DNA of 59,611 nt, taken from Avimonoglobus sp965151315. GTDB lineage: Bacteria > Bacillota > Clostridia > UBA1381. The position numbers and the translations under genes are program-made. A model generated the notes under the pieces. The model was given only the letters and a program-made list of their open reading frames with translations. It was not told where the DNA came from and did no database searches. Each line of letters begins with the position of its first letter. Position 1 is the stretch's first letter. This document shows positions 48,606-57,332 of the stretch, one piece after another. The stretch lies in the NCBI GenBank assembly GCA_965151315.1, contig CBCTZG010000006.1, positions 1 through 59,611 on the forward strand. Reading direction: 5' to 3'.

Positions 48606-49286
48606 ATGGTACAAATTGGAAACGATTGGGACACTTTGCTGGCCGGTGAATTTGAAAAGGAATACTATTTGAAATTGCGGGAATTTTTAAAGTATGAGTA
48701 TAGCCATTACAGGATCCATCCGGACATGTACGACATTTTTAACGCCCTGAAATGGACGGCTTATCAGGATGTAAAGGTTGTGATTTTAGGCCAGGATCCC
48801 TATCATGGGCCAAACCAGGCACATGGTCTGGCTTTTTCCGTGCAGAAAGGGGTGGAGACGCCGCCGTCCCTGGTCAATATCTACAAGGAGCTCCAGGATG
48901 AGTTGGGCACTTTTATTCCGGATAACGGCTATTTAGAGCACTGGGCGCGCCAGGGTGTGCTTTTGCTCAACGCGGCCCTGACCGTCCGGGAATACCAGGC
49001 CAATTCGCACCGGGGCCGGGGCTGGGAGATATTTACTAACCGGGTCGTAGAGCTCTTAAACCAGCGGACGGATCCGGTGATTTTCCTGTTATGGGGCGCC
49101 AACGCGAAGGAGAAAGCCAGCTTGATTACCAATCCGCAGCATGTGATCCTGACCGCCGCCCATCCCAGCCCGCTTTCTGCGTCCCGGGGCTTCTTTGGCT
49201 GCGGGCATTTTAAGCGGGCCAATGCCCTGCTGGAATCCATGGGGAAGGCGCCCATTGACTGGCAGATCCCCAATATAGGAGAGTAA
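48606..49286 (+). CDS. ung: Uracil-DNA glycosylase (family 1)
   Basis: This 226-residue enzyme has the Ung motifs GQDPYHGPNQAHGLAFSV (Asp64 is the water-activating residue), LLLNAALTV, FLLWGANA and the DNA-intercalating loop HPSPLSASRGFFGCGHF. It removes uracil from DNA as the first step of base excision repair in the cytoplasm. ATG 48606 is chosen because GGGGAGC lies before it. It is co-transcribed with polA, which starts two bases after its stop; pairing a repair glycosylase with the repair polymerase makes sense. Confidence 0.97.
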   Translation: MVQIGNDWDTLLAGEFEKEYYLKLREFLKYEYSHYRIHPDMYDIFNALKWTAYQDVKVVILGQDPYHGPNQAHGLAFSVQKGVETPPSLVNIYKELQDELGTFIPDNGYLEHWARQGVLLLNAALTVREYQANSHRGRGWEIFTNRVVELLNQRTDPVIFLLWGANAKEKASLITNPQHVILTAAHPSPLSASRGFFGCGHFKRANALLESMGKAPIDWQIPNIGE

Positions 49287-49287
49287 C

Positions 49288-51945
49288 ATGAAAAAGCTTT
49301 TAATTTTAGACGCTAACAGTATTATCAACCGGGCCTTTTACGGCGTCCGGTACCTATCCGCTAAAGACGGTACGCCCACAAACGCGATCTATGGATTTTT
49401 AAATATGCTGTTTAAGCTGATTGATGAGGTAGAGCCAAACTATATCTGCGCGGCCTTCGACCTGAAGGCCCCCACCTTCCGGCATAAGCAGTTTGCTCAA
49501 TATAAGGCCCAGCGCAAGCCCATGCCCGACGGACTGCGGGTGCAGATGCCGATTGCCAAGGAGCTTCTCCGGGCTATGGGAATGCGGATTTTAGAGCTGG
49601 AGGGCTACGAAGCCGACGATATTATCGGCACAGTATCCCAGAAGTGCGAGGAAGCGGCGGTAGAGTGCCTGATTGCCACCGGGGACAAGGACGACCTGCA
49701 GCTGGCTTCCGAAAAGACAAAGGTTATTTTGACCGTGACGAAAAGCGGCGTCAATGAAACAGTGTATTATGACGACCAGGCGGTGCTGGAAAAATACCAT
49801 GTGACCCCGAAAGAGTTTATTGATGTGAAAGCGCTGATGGGCGATCCCTCCGACAATATCCCCGGCGTGGCGGGGGTAGGGGAAAAAACAGCTATATCCC
49901 TGATCGAAAAGTATAAAAGCATTGAATATATTTACGCGCATATTGACGAGCTCGGCCTGAAGGGCGCTATGCTGGAAAAGATGAAAAACGGCCGGGATAT
50001 GGCCTTTTTGAGCAAGCAGCTTTCTACCATCGTACGGGACGCCCCGATAGAATTTGATTTTGCCGGCTGCGCCTTTGGCGGGAAGGTGTCGGACTGCGCT
50101 ACAGCGCAGCTATACCAGCTTTTGCGGCAATATGATTTAAACAGCATAATCAAACGGCTTAGCTTAAAACCGGAGAAAACGCCGGAAAAAACCGATATTC
50201 TTTCCGGGATCCGGCTGTTAACTGCCCAGAGCCCTGCGGCGCTGGAGGCCTATATCCGCAGGCTGGAGCCGGGGCAGGCATGCGCCTGCGTCCTGCGGCT
50301 GCAAAACGGCCGGCCAGCTGTTTTGGGATTGTTTTCCGGCGATACGGCAATAGAGGCGGAAGCCGGCAGGATCGGCGCGGCTGAATTCACCCGGCTTTTG
50401 ACGGCGTTCTTGGAAAATGAAGAGATCCCGAAAATTATGTTTGACAGCAAAGAGATTATGATCCGGATGGCGGATGCCGCCAAGATCAAAAACCTGGCTT
50501 ATGATGCCGCCATCGCTGCGTATCTGATCAACCCCGCCCGGCAGAGCTATGACATTGAAGGACTGGCTCTGGAATATCTGGGAGCTGATATCGGCGGCGC
50601 GGAGACGGAGAAGCAGGTTTCCTTATTTGAGGACGAAGCGGGTGATGGCCTGACGGCTAAGCGGGCAGTAGCAGTGATGCGGCTTTACCAGTTTACCAAA
50701 GAAAAAATCGCGGAAAACGGCCAGCAGGCCTTATATTATGATGTTGAGCTGCCCCTGGTGCGGGTGCTGGCGGATATGCAGCTGTCCGGGATCCGGATCG
50801 ACCGGAACAGTCTGGAGGAATTCGGGAATACTCTGTCCGCCCAAATCGACGTGCTGACCCGGCAGATTTATGACTATGCCGGCGGGGAATTTAACATCAA
50901 TTCGCCAAAACAGCTCGGCGTGGTGCTGTTTGAAACCTTAGGTCTCAAGGCCGGCAAGAAAACGAAAACCGGCTATTCCACCAACGCGGAGGTGCTGGAA
51001 AAGCTGAAGAATGCGCATCCGATTATCGGCCTGCTGATGGAATACCGGCAGCTGACCAAACTGAAAAGTACCTACTGCGACGGCCTGGCGGCGGTGATTA
51101 ACCCGGATACCGGGCGGATCCATTCCGTATTCAACCAGACGGTGACGGTAACAGGACGGATCAGCTCCACGGAACCAAACATGCAGAACATCCCCACCCG
51201 GACCGCTTTGGGCCGGGAGCTCCGGAAGATGTTTGTAGCCGATGGGGAAGATATGGTTCTGGTGGACGCGGACTATTCCCAGATTGAACTGCGGGTCCTG
51301 GCCCATATTGCCGAAGATGAAACTATGATCCAGGCGTTCCAGGCTGGCGCGGACATTCACACGGTTACGGCCGCCCAGGTGCTGGGGATCCCGCCGGAGG
51401 CGGTTACGCCGGAGCAGCGGAGCAGCGCCAAGGCGGTGAATTTTGGGATCGTTTACGGGATCGGGGAATACAGCCTCTCCCAGGATCTGAAGATCAGCGT
51501 CAAGGAGGCCAGGGGCTATATTGAAAGCTACCTGGAAAAATACCACGGCGTACGGGCGTATATGGAGCGGATCAAGGCCCAGGCCCAGCGGGACGGGTAT
51601 GTGAAAACCATGATGAACCGGATCCGGTATATACCGGAGCTGAAGTCCACAAATCATAATGTCCGTGCTTTTGGGGAGCGGGTGGCGTTGAATACGCCGA
51701 TCCAGGGCACGGCGGCGGATATTATCAAGCTGGCTATGGTGCGGGTCCACCGGCGGCTGGCGGCAGAAGGGCTCCGGGCTAGGCTGATTTTGCAGGTGCA
51801 TGACGAGCTGATTATCGAGGCGCCGGCAGAGGAGGCGCGGCAGGCGGCTGAACTCCTGCGGGAGGAAATGGAGCATGCCGTGGCGCTTCGGGTGCCCCTG
51901 GTGGCGGATACGGCCATTGGGAAAAGCTGGTATGACGCGAAATAA
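49288..51945 (+). CDS. polA: DNA polymerase I
   Basis: This 885-residue protein has three parts. Residues ~1-290 are the 5' nuclease (LLILDANSIINRAFYGV, YEADDIIGTVS, TGDKDDLQL, GDPSDNIPGVAGVGEKTA). Residues ~310-490 hold a 3'-5' exonuclease-like fold in which the DxE metal site is absent (FDSKE is the nearest), so proofreading is probably lost, as in several Gram-positive Pol I enzymes. Residues ~500-885 are the polymerase (DADYSQIELRVLAHIAED, RSSAKAVNFGIVYG, QVHDELIIEAP). It fills gaps and removes primers. It is in an operon with ung and coaE. Confidence 0.97.
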   Translation: MKKLLILDANSIINRAFYGVRYLSAKDGTPTNAIYGFLNMLFKLIDEVEPNYICAAFDLKAPTFRHKQFAQYKAQRKPMPDGLRVQMPIAKELLRAMGMRILELEGYEADDIIGTVSQKCEEAAVECLIATGDKDDLQLASEKTKVILTVTKSGVNETVYYDDQAVLEKYHVTPKEFIDVKALMGDPSDNIPGVAGVGEKTAISLIEKYKSIEYIYAHIDELGLKGAMLEKMKNGRDMAFLSKQLSTIVRDAPIEFDFAGCAFGGKVSDCATAQLYQLLRQYDLNSIIKRLSLKPEKTPEKTDILSGIRLLTAQSPAALEAYIRRLEPGQACACVLRLQNGRPAVLGLFSGDTAIEAEAGRIGAAEFTRLLTAFLENEEIPKIMFDSKEIMIRMADAAKIKNLAYDAAIAAYLINPARQSYDIEGLALEYLGADIGGAETEKQVSLFEDEAGDGLTAKRAVAVMRLYQFTKEKIAENGQQALYYDVELPLVRVLADMQLSGIRIDRNSLEEFGNTLSAQIDVLTRQIYDYAGGEFNINSPKQLGVVLFETLGLKAGKKTKTGYSTNAEVLEKLKNAHPIIGLLMEYRQLTKLKSTYCDGLAAVINPDTGRIHSVFNQTVTVTGRISSTEPNMQNIPTRTALGRELRKMFVADGEDMVLVDADYSQIELRVLAHIAEDETMIQAFQAGADIHTVTAAQVLGIPPEAVTPEQRSSAKAVNFGIVYGIGEYSLSQDLKISVKEARGYIESYLEKYHGVRAYMERIKAQAQRDGYVKTMMNRIRYIPELKSTNHNVRAFGERVALNTPIQGTAADIIKLAMVRVHRRLAAEGLRARLILQVHDELIIEAPAEEARQAAELLREEMEHAVALRVPLVADTAIGKSWYDAK

Positions 51946-51958
51946 AGGAGGTAAAGGC

Positions 51959-52543
51959 ATGGTAATCCTGGGAATTACCGGCGGCTCCGGCTGCGGCAAG
52001 ACAACAGTATCCGCCGCGTTCCAGCGGCTGGGGGCAGACGCGGCGGACTGCGACATCATTGCCCGGCAGATCGTGGAGCCGGGCCAGCCGGCCCTTGCTC
52101 GGATCGCGGAGCGGTTTGGGACAGAATTTCTTTGGCCGGACGGTACCCTGAACCGGCGGAAGCTGGCCAACCATGTATTCCAAGATCCTGCGGCGCTGGC
52201 AGCGTTAAACACCATTACCCACCGCTATATCAACGCGGCGCTGGAGCAGCGGATTCAAAGCAGCCGTGCTCCGGTGTTTTGCATTGACGCTGCCGCGCTT
52301 TTGGAAAGCCCGATTACCTGGCATAAGCTGTTGGCCGTGCTGGCAGACCGGGACGTCCGGGCGGCGCGGATCTGCGCCCGGGACGGGATTTCCATGGAGG
52401 AAGCACTGCGGCGGATTGACGCCCAGAAGCCGGATCAATTTTATATTGAAAAGGCGGATTTTGTGGTATATAATAACGGGAGCGTTGATACAATGGAAAA
52501 GGAAGCGGAAAAAATTATGAACGAGTTGAGGAACTGGCATTGA
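51959..52543 (+). CDS. coaE: Dephospho-CoA kinase
   Basis: This 194-residue P-loop kinase starts at ATG 51959 behind AGGAGGT. Walker A is GITGGSGCGKTT (residues ~5-16); DADIIAR-like DCDIIARQIV follows at ~30, and CIDAAALLES corresponds to the V-D-hydrophobic-PLLFE block, here with Ala-Ala in place of Pro-Leu. It catalyses the last step of coenzyme A synthesis. It follows polA by 13 bp and its TGA overlaps the TTG start of the transglycosylase gene. Confidence 0.93.
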   Translation: MVILGITGGSGCGKTTVSAAFQRLGADAADCDIIARQIVEPGQPALARIAERFGTEFLWPDGTLNRRKLANHVFQDPAALAALNTITHRYINAALEQRIQSSRAPVFCIDAAALLESPITWHKLLAVLADRDVRAARICARDGISMEEALRRIDAQKPDQFYIEKADFVVYNNGSVDTMEKEAEKIMNELRNWH

Positions 52544-53103
52544 AAACGATCAAAAAACTACTTGGGCTAATCATCTTTGCCGGCGCTGTATTCCTGCTGA
52601 TCAACTGGGGACAGGACAGCATGTATAAAATGCTGTATCCCCTGCGGTATACGGAGCTGGTAGAGAAATACGCGGATCAGAATAATCTGGATCCCTATTT
52701 GGTCTACGGTGTGATCAAGGCGGAGAGCAATTTTATCCACGACGCCCATTCCGGCGTGGCCCGGGGACTGATGCAGATCACAGACAGTACGGCGGAATGG
52801 ATCGCGGGGAAAATGGGCTTAAAGGATTTCGAGCCCGCGCTGTTAGATGATCCGGCGTGGAATATCCAAATGGGCTGCTACTATCTCCGATATCTGCTGG
52901 ATTATTACGGGGACAGGGAGCTGGCCCTGGCGGCCTATAACGCCGGTATGGGGAACGTAGACCGATGGCTGGCCGACGAAGCCCACAGCGCTGACGGCGA
53001 GACCTTGGATAATATTCCCTTTGGGGAAACCCGGGAATATGTAAAGCGGGTAGAAAAATATACAAAAATTTACCGGGAACGGTATGGAGGGCTTGTAAAA
53101 TAA
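52540..53103 (+). CDS. Membrane-anchored lytic transglycosylase (SLT domain)
   Basis: The frame starts at TTG 52540, overlapping the coaE stop, with TTGAGG upstream. The 187-residue protein has a membrane anchor (residues ~6-23) and an SLT lysozyme-like domain (~38-187): VYGVIKAESNF with catalytic Glu, HSGVARGLMQITDSTAEWIA, WNIQMGCYYLRYLL and LALAAYNAGMGNVDRWL. It cuts the glycan chain of peptidoglycan at the outer face of the membrane, in wall growth or remodelling. Confidence 0.93.
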   Translation: MKTIKKLLGLIIFAGAVFLLINWGQDSMYKMLYPLRYTELVEKYADQNNLDPYLVYGVIKAESNFIHDAHSGVARGLMQITDSTAEWIAGKMGLKDFEPALLDDPAWNIQMGCYYLRYLLDYYGDRELALAAYNAGMGNVDRWLADEAHSADGETLDNIPFGETREYVKRVEKYTKIYRERYGGLVK

Positions 53104-53121
53104 GCCAAATTTGTGTATAAT
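53093..53121 (+). promoter_or_regulatory. Promoter of the cytidylate-kinase-like gene
   Basis: TTGTAA (53093-53098) and TATAAT (53116-53121) have a 17-bp spacer; the -35 lies inside the end of the transglycosylase gene. Confidence 0.75.
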
Positions 53122-53167
53122 AAAAGCAGAAAACGGCGGCTTTGATTTTTAGAAAGGGGTGACCGAT

Positions 53168-53779
53168 ATGATTATTACCATTGGAAGACAGTATGGAAGC
53201 GGCGGCCGGGAGCTTGGTGAAAAGCTGGCCAAGCGGCTGGGCTATGATTTTTATGATGAAAACCTGGTAGATATGGCGGCCAAGAAAAGCAATATGAGCC
53301 AGGAAATCTTAAAAGAGGTGGACGAACGGGCCACCCGGAGCCTTTTGTATTCGATTGTCACCGGCGCCGACATCCGGGGCTTTCATTCCCCGATCGTTTA
53401 TGAAATGCCGATCAACGACAAGCTGTTTCTTGCCCAGGCGGAGATCATCAAGGACCTGGCCAAGCATGGGAACTGCATAATCGTTGGCCGGTGCGCGGAT
53501 TATGTTTTGCAGGATATGCATCTCAACTGCGTGAACTTGTTTGTGTACGCGCCGCTGGAGGACAGGATCCAGCGGATCATGCGGCTCTACGGCCTGAGCC
53601 GGGAAAAGGCTAAGGATCAGATTGTCAAAACGGAAAAAAGGCGCCGCACCTATTATAATTATTACACGAATAACGAGTGGAACCGGATGGAGAATTACAA
53701 TCTTTGCATCGACACCGGCAAGATCGGCGTAGACGGCGCGGTGGATGTGGTTTGCGCCTATTTGGAAAAAAATCAATAA
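53168..53779 (+). CDS. Cytidylate-kinase-like family protein
   Basis: This 203-residue P-loop protein starts at ATG 53168 behind AGAAAGGGG. It opens IITIGRQYGSGGRELGEKLAKRLG, where GRQYGSGG is the altered Walker A of the 'cytidylate kinase-like' family (PF13189). FYDENLVDMAAKKS and VGRCADYVL follow. True cytidylate kinase (Cmk) has GPxGSGKST instead, so the substrate is uncertain and may not be CMP. It is followed by uppP after 12 bp and probably co-transcribed with it. Confidence 0.9.
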   Translation: MIITIGRQYGSGGRELGEKLAKRLGYDFYDENLVDMAAKKSNMSQEILKEVDERATRSLLYSIVTGADIRGFHSPIVYEMPINDKLFLAQAEIIKDLAKHGNCIIVGRCADYVLQDMHLNCVNLFVYAPLEDRIQRIMRLYGLSREKAKDQIVKTEKRRRTYYNYYTNNEWNRMENYNLCIDTGKIGVDGAVDVVCAYLEKNQ

Positions 53780-53791
53780 GGGAGTTTCTAT

Positions 53792-54625
53792 ATGTATTTA
53801 TTGGAATTGATCAAAGCCGTGGTTTTGGGAATTGTGCAAGGGATCACGGAGTGGCTGCCGGTGTCCAGCACCGGGCATATGATCCTGTTCAATCAGTTCC
53901 TGCACTTGAATCAGGATACGGATTTTATCAACCTGTTTTTGGTGGTAATCCAGTTTGGCTCGATTCTAGCGGTAGTAACCTTGTTTTTCCGCAAGCTCAA
54001 TCCGTTTTCACCCGGCAAAACAGCGGCGGAAAAGCGGGAAACCTGGTCGATGTGGTTCAAGGTTCTGGTGGCGGAGATCCCGGCAGGGATCATTGGCCTG
54101 CTGTTTGAGGATGTCATCAACGATTATCTGTACGGGCCTATAGTCGTGGCCGCGGCCTTGATTCTTTACGGCGTAGCATTTATCCTGATTGAGAACCGGT
54201 CCCGGGCGCCGAAAATCGAAAGTATCCCGGCCATTACATACAAGACTGCCTTTTTGATCGGCATGTTTCAGATTTTGGCGTTGATTCCAGGAACCTCCCG
54301 GTCTGGATCCACAATTTTAGGCGCTGTGATTTTAGGTACGTCCCGGGTAGTGGCAGCGGAATTTTCCTTTTTTCTGGCCATTCCAATCATGTTCGGCGCC
54401 AGCCTTTTGAAAATGGTGAAATACGGCTTTGCCTTTGATGGCGGCCAGATTGGGCTCCTGCTGGTAGGGATGGCGGTGGCGTATATCGTGTCTGTGGCGG
54501 TGATCCGCTTCCTGATGGATTTTGTCCGCAAGCATGACTTTAAGCCCTTTGGCTGGTACCGCATTGCCTTGGGTATTTTGGTGATTTTGTATTTTGCCAT
54601 ATCCGGCGCCCAGGTCATTGCATAG
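53792..54625 (+). CDS. uppP: Undecaprenyl-diphosphatase
   Basis: This 277-residue membrane protein has the BacA/UppP signatures: VLGIVQGITEWLPVSSTGHM (residues ~11-30) and ALIPGTSRSGSTI (~163-175), which together form the active site. It removes a phosphate from undecaprenyl diphosphate so that the lipid carrier can be reused for peptidoglycan and other wall polymers, and often gives some bacitracin tolerance. GGGAG precedes the ATG. It is the last gene of its unit. Confidence 0.97.
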   Translation: MYLLELIKAVVLGIVQGITEWLPVSSTGHMILFNQFLHLNQDTDFINLFLVVIQFGSILAVVTLFFRKLNPFSPGKTAAEKRETWSMWFKVLVAEIPAGIIGLLFEDVINDYLYGPIVVAAALILYGVAFILIENRSRAPKIESIPAITYKTAFLIGMFQILALIPGTSRSGSTILGAVILGTSRVVAAEFSFFLAIPIMFGASLLKMVKYGFAFDGGQIGLLLVGMAVAYIVSVAVIRFLMDFVRKHDFKPFGWYRIALGILVILYFAISGAQVIA

Positions 54626-54691
54626 GATTAAAGCGGGGCCTGGGTAAAAAAACGATCGGCGGTCCTGCTGCGGTGTTTGAGAGTGGAATCC

Positions 54692-54859
54692 ATGCGGGAT
54701 AAAATCAACGCAAGCCGGTTTTCCGGCTCTGCGGATCTATGTAAGCCAATCGTCCGCCGGTTCTGGCTGTGGCCTGCGATATTTTAGCGGATTATCTGGG
54801 CCCTAAAGCTGGGCATCGTTGTAGATCTGGGATGCGGTTTTGCTGCCGGATGCGTGTAG
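54692..54859 (+). pseudogene. Degraded remnant of a SAM-dependent methyltransferase
   Basis: Between uppP and the terminator, three stretches in two frames read like the start of a class I methyltransferase. ATG 54692 gives MRDKINASRFSGSADL; from 54748 another frame gives NRPPVLAVACDILADYLG and PKAG; from 54815 the first frame returns with IVVDLGCGFAAG, the SAM-binding motif I. TAA and TAG codons and at least two frameshifts interrupt it, and nothing continues past motif I. This is a short, clearly dead N-terminal fragment. It is not a copy of the intact methyltransferase that follows on the other strand. Confidence 0.7.
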
Positions 54860-54880
54860 GGCGAGACTAGTATTTTGAAA

Positions 54881-54927
54881 AAACACCCATGGAAATGCGA
54901 AAAGAGCGTTTCCATGGGTGTTTATTT
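54881..54927. terminator. Bidirectional terminator
   Basis: A perfect 15-bp stem AAACACCCATGGAAA / TTTCCATGGGTGTTT has a 13-base loop and A/T runs on both sides. It serves uppP and the convergent methyltransferase gene. Confidence 0.88.
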
Positions 54928-54939
54928 GTAATTGTCTGG

Positions 54940-55692
54940 TTAGCCTTGGGCGGCAAACACGATCCGCTGGCTGTCCGGCCTGGGCGGCGAAAACGTTAGC
55001 TCCTCAAAGACCTGGAGATTGGAAAAGCCAGCCTTTGTCAATATACACGCAAGCTCCGCCTGCCGGTGTGCCCGCTGGACATGGCGCTCCGTAAAGCGGC
55101 GGTAGGCCCCGGATTTTTCCCGGACAAAAAAGTTAAGCGTCATATCAGAGATCCGCTTTTTCGGGAAATACCGGTTTTCCCAGGTATAGAAAATATCATC
55201 AGTGTCATAAATAAAGGTGTTTCCGCCGATAGTGGTGGAAAGCTTATATTCTGTACTGACATCAAAAATCACCAGGCCGCCGGGATTTAAAAAACAGGTT
55301 TTGATCCGCTGGAGCATGGAAAAAAGCGCGGCGGGAGGCAGTACATAGTTGAAGCCATCAATCATGCACAGCACGGCGTCCACAGTACCATACAGGTCCA
55401 GACGGGTCATATCCTGGTTTAAAAACAGAATATCCGCATTGGCCCTGGCGGCCTTTTCCCGCGCCGCCGCCAGCATTTCCGCTGACAGATCTACCCCGAT
55501 CATTTCATAGCCCCGCTGGGCCAGCGGGATGGTCATGTTGCCTGTACCGCAGGCCAGTTCACAGATCAGCTGCGGGTCTATGCCATATAGAATAAATAGG
55601 TTTTCAATATAGTCGGCCCAGCGGGCGTAGGGGATGTCACGGGTCATCAGCCGGTCATAAATGGAGGAAAAATCCCGATAGCAGTTATTCAT
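54940..55692 (-). CDS. Class I SAM-dependent methyltransferase
   Basis: This 250-residue protein has SAM motif I ELACGTGNMTIPLA (residues ~44-57), the acidic end of strand 2 in MIGVDLSAEML and motif II-like DAVLCMIDGFNYV. It begins FSSIYDRLMTRDIPYARWADYIE, common to a clostridial methyltransferase family of unknown substrate. The start overlaps the YerC-like gene by 8 bp, so the two are translated together. No substrate can be read from context. Confidence 0.9.
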   Translation of the reverse strand: MNNCYRDFSSIYDRLMTRDIPYARWADYIENLFILYGIDPQLICELACGTGNMTIPLAQRGYEMIGVDLSAEMLAAAREKAARANADILFLNQDMTRLDLYGTVDAVLCMIDGFNYVLPPAALFSMLQRIKTCFLNPGGLVIFDVSTEYKLSTTIGGNTFIYDTDDIFYTWENRYFPKKRISDMTLNFFVREKSGAYRRFTERHVQRAHRQAELACILTKAGFSNLQVFEELTFSPPRPDSQRIVFAAQG

Positions 55693-55987
55693 GGGCTTTC
55701 CCGTCCTTCATCCGCCGGATGGCTGTTTTATATCCGTCGCTGCCGTAGTTTAAGCAGCGGTTTACCCGGCTGATTGTGGCGGTAGACGCACCAGTCTTGG
55801 CCGCAATATCCGTATATACGCATTTTTGATCCAGCATGAGCGCTACCTCCAGCCGCTGGCTCATGGATTTTAGTTCCGAAACCGTACACAAATCTTCAAA
55901 AAAACAATAGCATTCCTGTTTTGTTTTTAAATTTAGAATCGCTTCAAATAGATTGTCCATATTTTCATTGATCAGTTTTGGATTCAT
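55685..55987 (-). CDS. YerC/YecD-family TrpR-like DNA-binding protein
   Basis: This 100-residue all-helical protein matches the YerC/YecD family, a relative of the Trp repressor: ECYCFFEDLCTVSELKSMSQRLEVALML followed by a helix-turn-helix AKTGASTATISRVNRCL. The ligand pocket of TrpR is not obviously conserved, and the regulated genes are not known. GAGGTGA precedes the ATG. Together with the methyltransferase it forms a two-gene operon on the minus strand. Confidence 0.92.
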   Translation of the reverse strand: MNPKLINENMDNLFEAILNLKTKQECYCFFEDLCTVSELKSMSQRLEVALMLDQKCVYTDIAAKTGASTATISRVNRCLNYGSDGYKTAIRRMKDGKAHE

Positions 55988-56007
55988 GGCGGGTCACCTC
56001 TTTTATT

Positions 56008-56036
56008 ATTGTAACACGTCAATGTGTGAAAGTAAA
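56008..56036 (-). promoter_or_regulatory. Promoter of the YerC-like operon
   Basis: On the minus strand, TTTACT (56036-56031) and TACAAT (56013-56008) have a 17-bp spacer. Confidence 0.6.
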
Positions 56037-56103
56037 TAGTTTTGTATGATATTTTGCAAAAAAGGAAATAGTATTAAAAACAAGATTAGGAAGGACTATA
56101 TAT

Positions 56104-56793
56104 ATGCTGGTTTTAGTTTTTCGGACGCTGATTTTATATACCATTGTTGTGACCGCTATGCGGATCATGGGGAAGCGGCAGATTGGGGAAATGCAGCCCT
56201 CGGAGCTGGCGGTAGCTATTATGATCTCCGATTTGGCTTCTGTCCCTATGCAGGCCATTGATATCCCCCTGCTTGCCGGTGCGATTCCCGTGCTGACGCT
56301 TTTGGTGGCCGAGGTGCTCTTGTCCTTTTTAAGCTTAAAAAGCCGGGTGGCCCGGCGGATTTTCACCGGCCAGCCCAGCATTATTATTTATCAGGGGCAC
56401 TTGAATGAAAAGGAAATGCGGCGGATCCGGTTTAACATGAACGACCTCCAGGAGCAGCTCCGCAGCGGCGGATACCCCAATATTTCGGATGTGGAGGTGG
56501 CGGTCTTAGAAACTAACGGCACCCTGAGCATTATTCCCAAAAAGCAGGCGCGGACGGTAACGGTGCGGGATTTGGGCGTAAAAGGCGCGCAGCCGGAAAG
56601 CCTCCCATATATGCTGATTTCCGACGGCCGGCTGAACCAGTCGGAATTGACCCGCAGCGGCAAAAGCAAGGACTGGCTGCTCAAGGAACTGAAAAAGCTG
56701 CATGTATTTGCGATCCGGGATGTATTTTATGGCTGCTACGATGAAAACGGCGGCCTGCAGATCCAACGGAAGGGCGAGGAGGACAAAAAATAA
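56104..56793 (+). CDS. DUF421 (YetF-like) membrane protein
   Basis: This 229-residue protein has three membrane helices in residues ~1-85 (VFRTLILYTIVVTAMRIMGKRQIGEMQPSELAVAIMISDL is the family signature) and a two-part cytoplasmic domain (~90-229) with ISDVEVAVLETNGTLSIIPK. The function of DUF421 proteins is not established; in spore formers some are spore-membrane proteins. AGGAAGG precedes the ATG. Its stop overlaps the start of the DUF4363 gene, a common pairing in Clostridia. Confidence 0.92.
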   Translation: MLVLVFRTLILYTIVVTAMRIMGKRQIGEMQPSELAVAIMISDLASVPMQAIDIPLLAGAIPVLTLLVAEVLLSFLSLKSRVARRIFTGQPSIIIYQGHLNEKEMRRIRFNMNDLQEQLRSGGYPNISDVEVAVLETNGTLSIIPKKQARTVTVRDLGVKGAQPESLPYMLISDGRLNQSELTRSGKSKDWLLKELKKLHVFAIRDVFYGCYDENGGLQIQRKGEEDKK

Positions 56794-57173
56794 TGAAAAG
56801 CTTTATCACAGCCCTGGTGATCGCGGCGGTGATTTTCATAGGCAGCATGTTTTACAACCGGGAGCTGAACAGCCTGTCTGAAACTATGCTGGATTACAAT
56901 AACCAGATTATGAATATGCTGCACAATGAAGATTATCCCGGCGCCGCCGGCCAGGTGCAGGCCTTGACGGATTATGTGGAAACAAAGAAAATTCCGCTTT
57001 CTATGATTATTGACCATGCTACCCTGGATAAGATTGAGAACAGCTTAGCAGAACTGGCGGGCTATGTGGAGGGCAGGGCCAAGACGGATGCCCTGGCGAA
57101 AAGCCGGACGCTGGACGTTTTGTTCCAATATATCCCTAAAAATTATAAGCTGCGGCTGGAAAATATTTTGTAG
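56793..57173 (+). CDS. DUF4363 membrane-anchored protein
   Basis: This 126-residue protein has one N-terminal membrane helix (residues ~4-20) and a helical domain outside (LNSLSETMLDYNNQIMNMLHNEDYPGAAGQV ... HATLDKIENSLAELAGYVEG). The form and the coupling to DUF421 match DUF4363. A shared role in the cell or spore membrane is likely but unknown. It begins on the last base of the DUF421 gene. Confidence 0.85.
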   Translation: MKSFITALVIAAVIFIGSMFYNRELNSLSETMLDYNNQIMNMLHNEDYPGAAGQVQALTDYVETKKIPLSMIIDHATLDKIENSLAELAGYVEGRAKTDALAKSRTLDVLFQYIPKNYKLRLENIL

Positions 57174-57226
57174 AAGTTTGGGGCTTTTTGGGGGATTGGA
57201 CGGAAATCTTTGGTTGGTTTTAACTA

Positions 57227-57255
57227 TTGCAAAATGTACACTTTTGTTGTATACT
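57227..57255 (+). promoter_or_regulatory. Promoter of pflB
   Basis: TTGCAA (57227-57232) and TATACT (57250-57255) have a 17-bp spacer, 77 bp before the ATG. Confidence 0.82.
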
Positions 57256-57263
57256 ATATACAA
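57247..57263. promoter_or_regulatory. Palindromic operator at the pflB promoter
   Basis: TTGTATACTATATACAA is a perfect TTGTATA-CTA-TATACAA inverted repeat that covers the -10. A second TGTATACA lies at 57311-57318. It differs from the Rex consensus (TTGTTAA-N4-TTAACAA) but has the same outer TTGT/ACAA ends; a GntR-like factor is also possible. Confidence 0.6.
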
Positions 57264-57332
57264 GATTGAAAATACTTCAATCACACCATATATAGTGTTT
57301 TTAGAACGAATGTATACAAGGGAGGCAACCAA

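Noticed and set aside
50938..52215. A 425-residue minus-strand open frame over polA and coaE
   Set aside because: It is antisense to two essential genes with full motifs; codon pattern is a shadow of the plus-strand frame.
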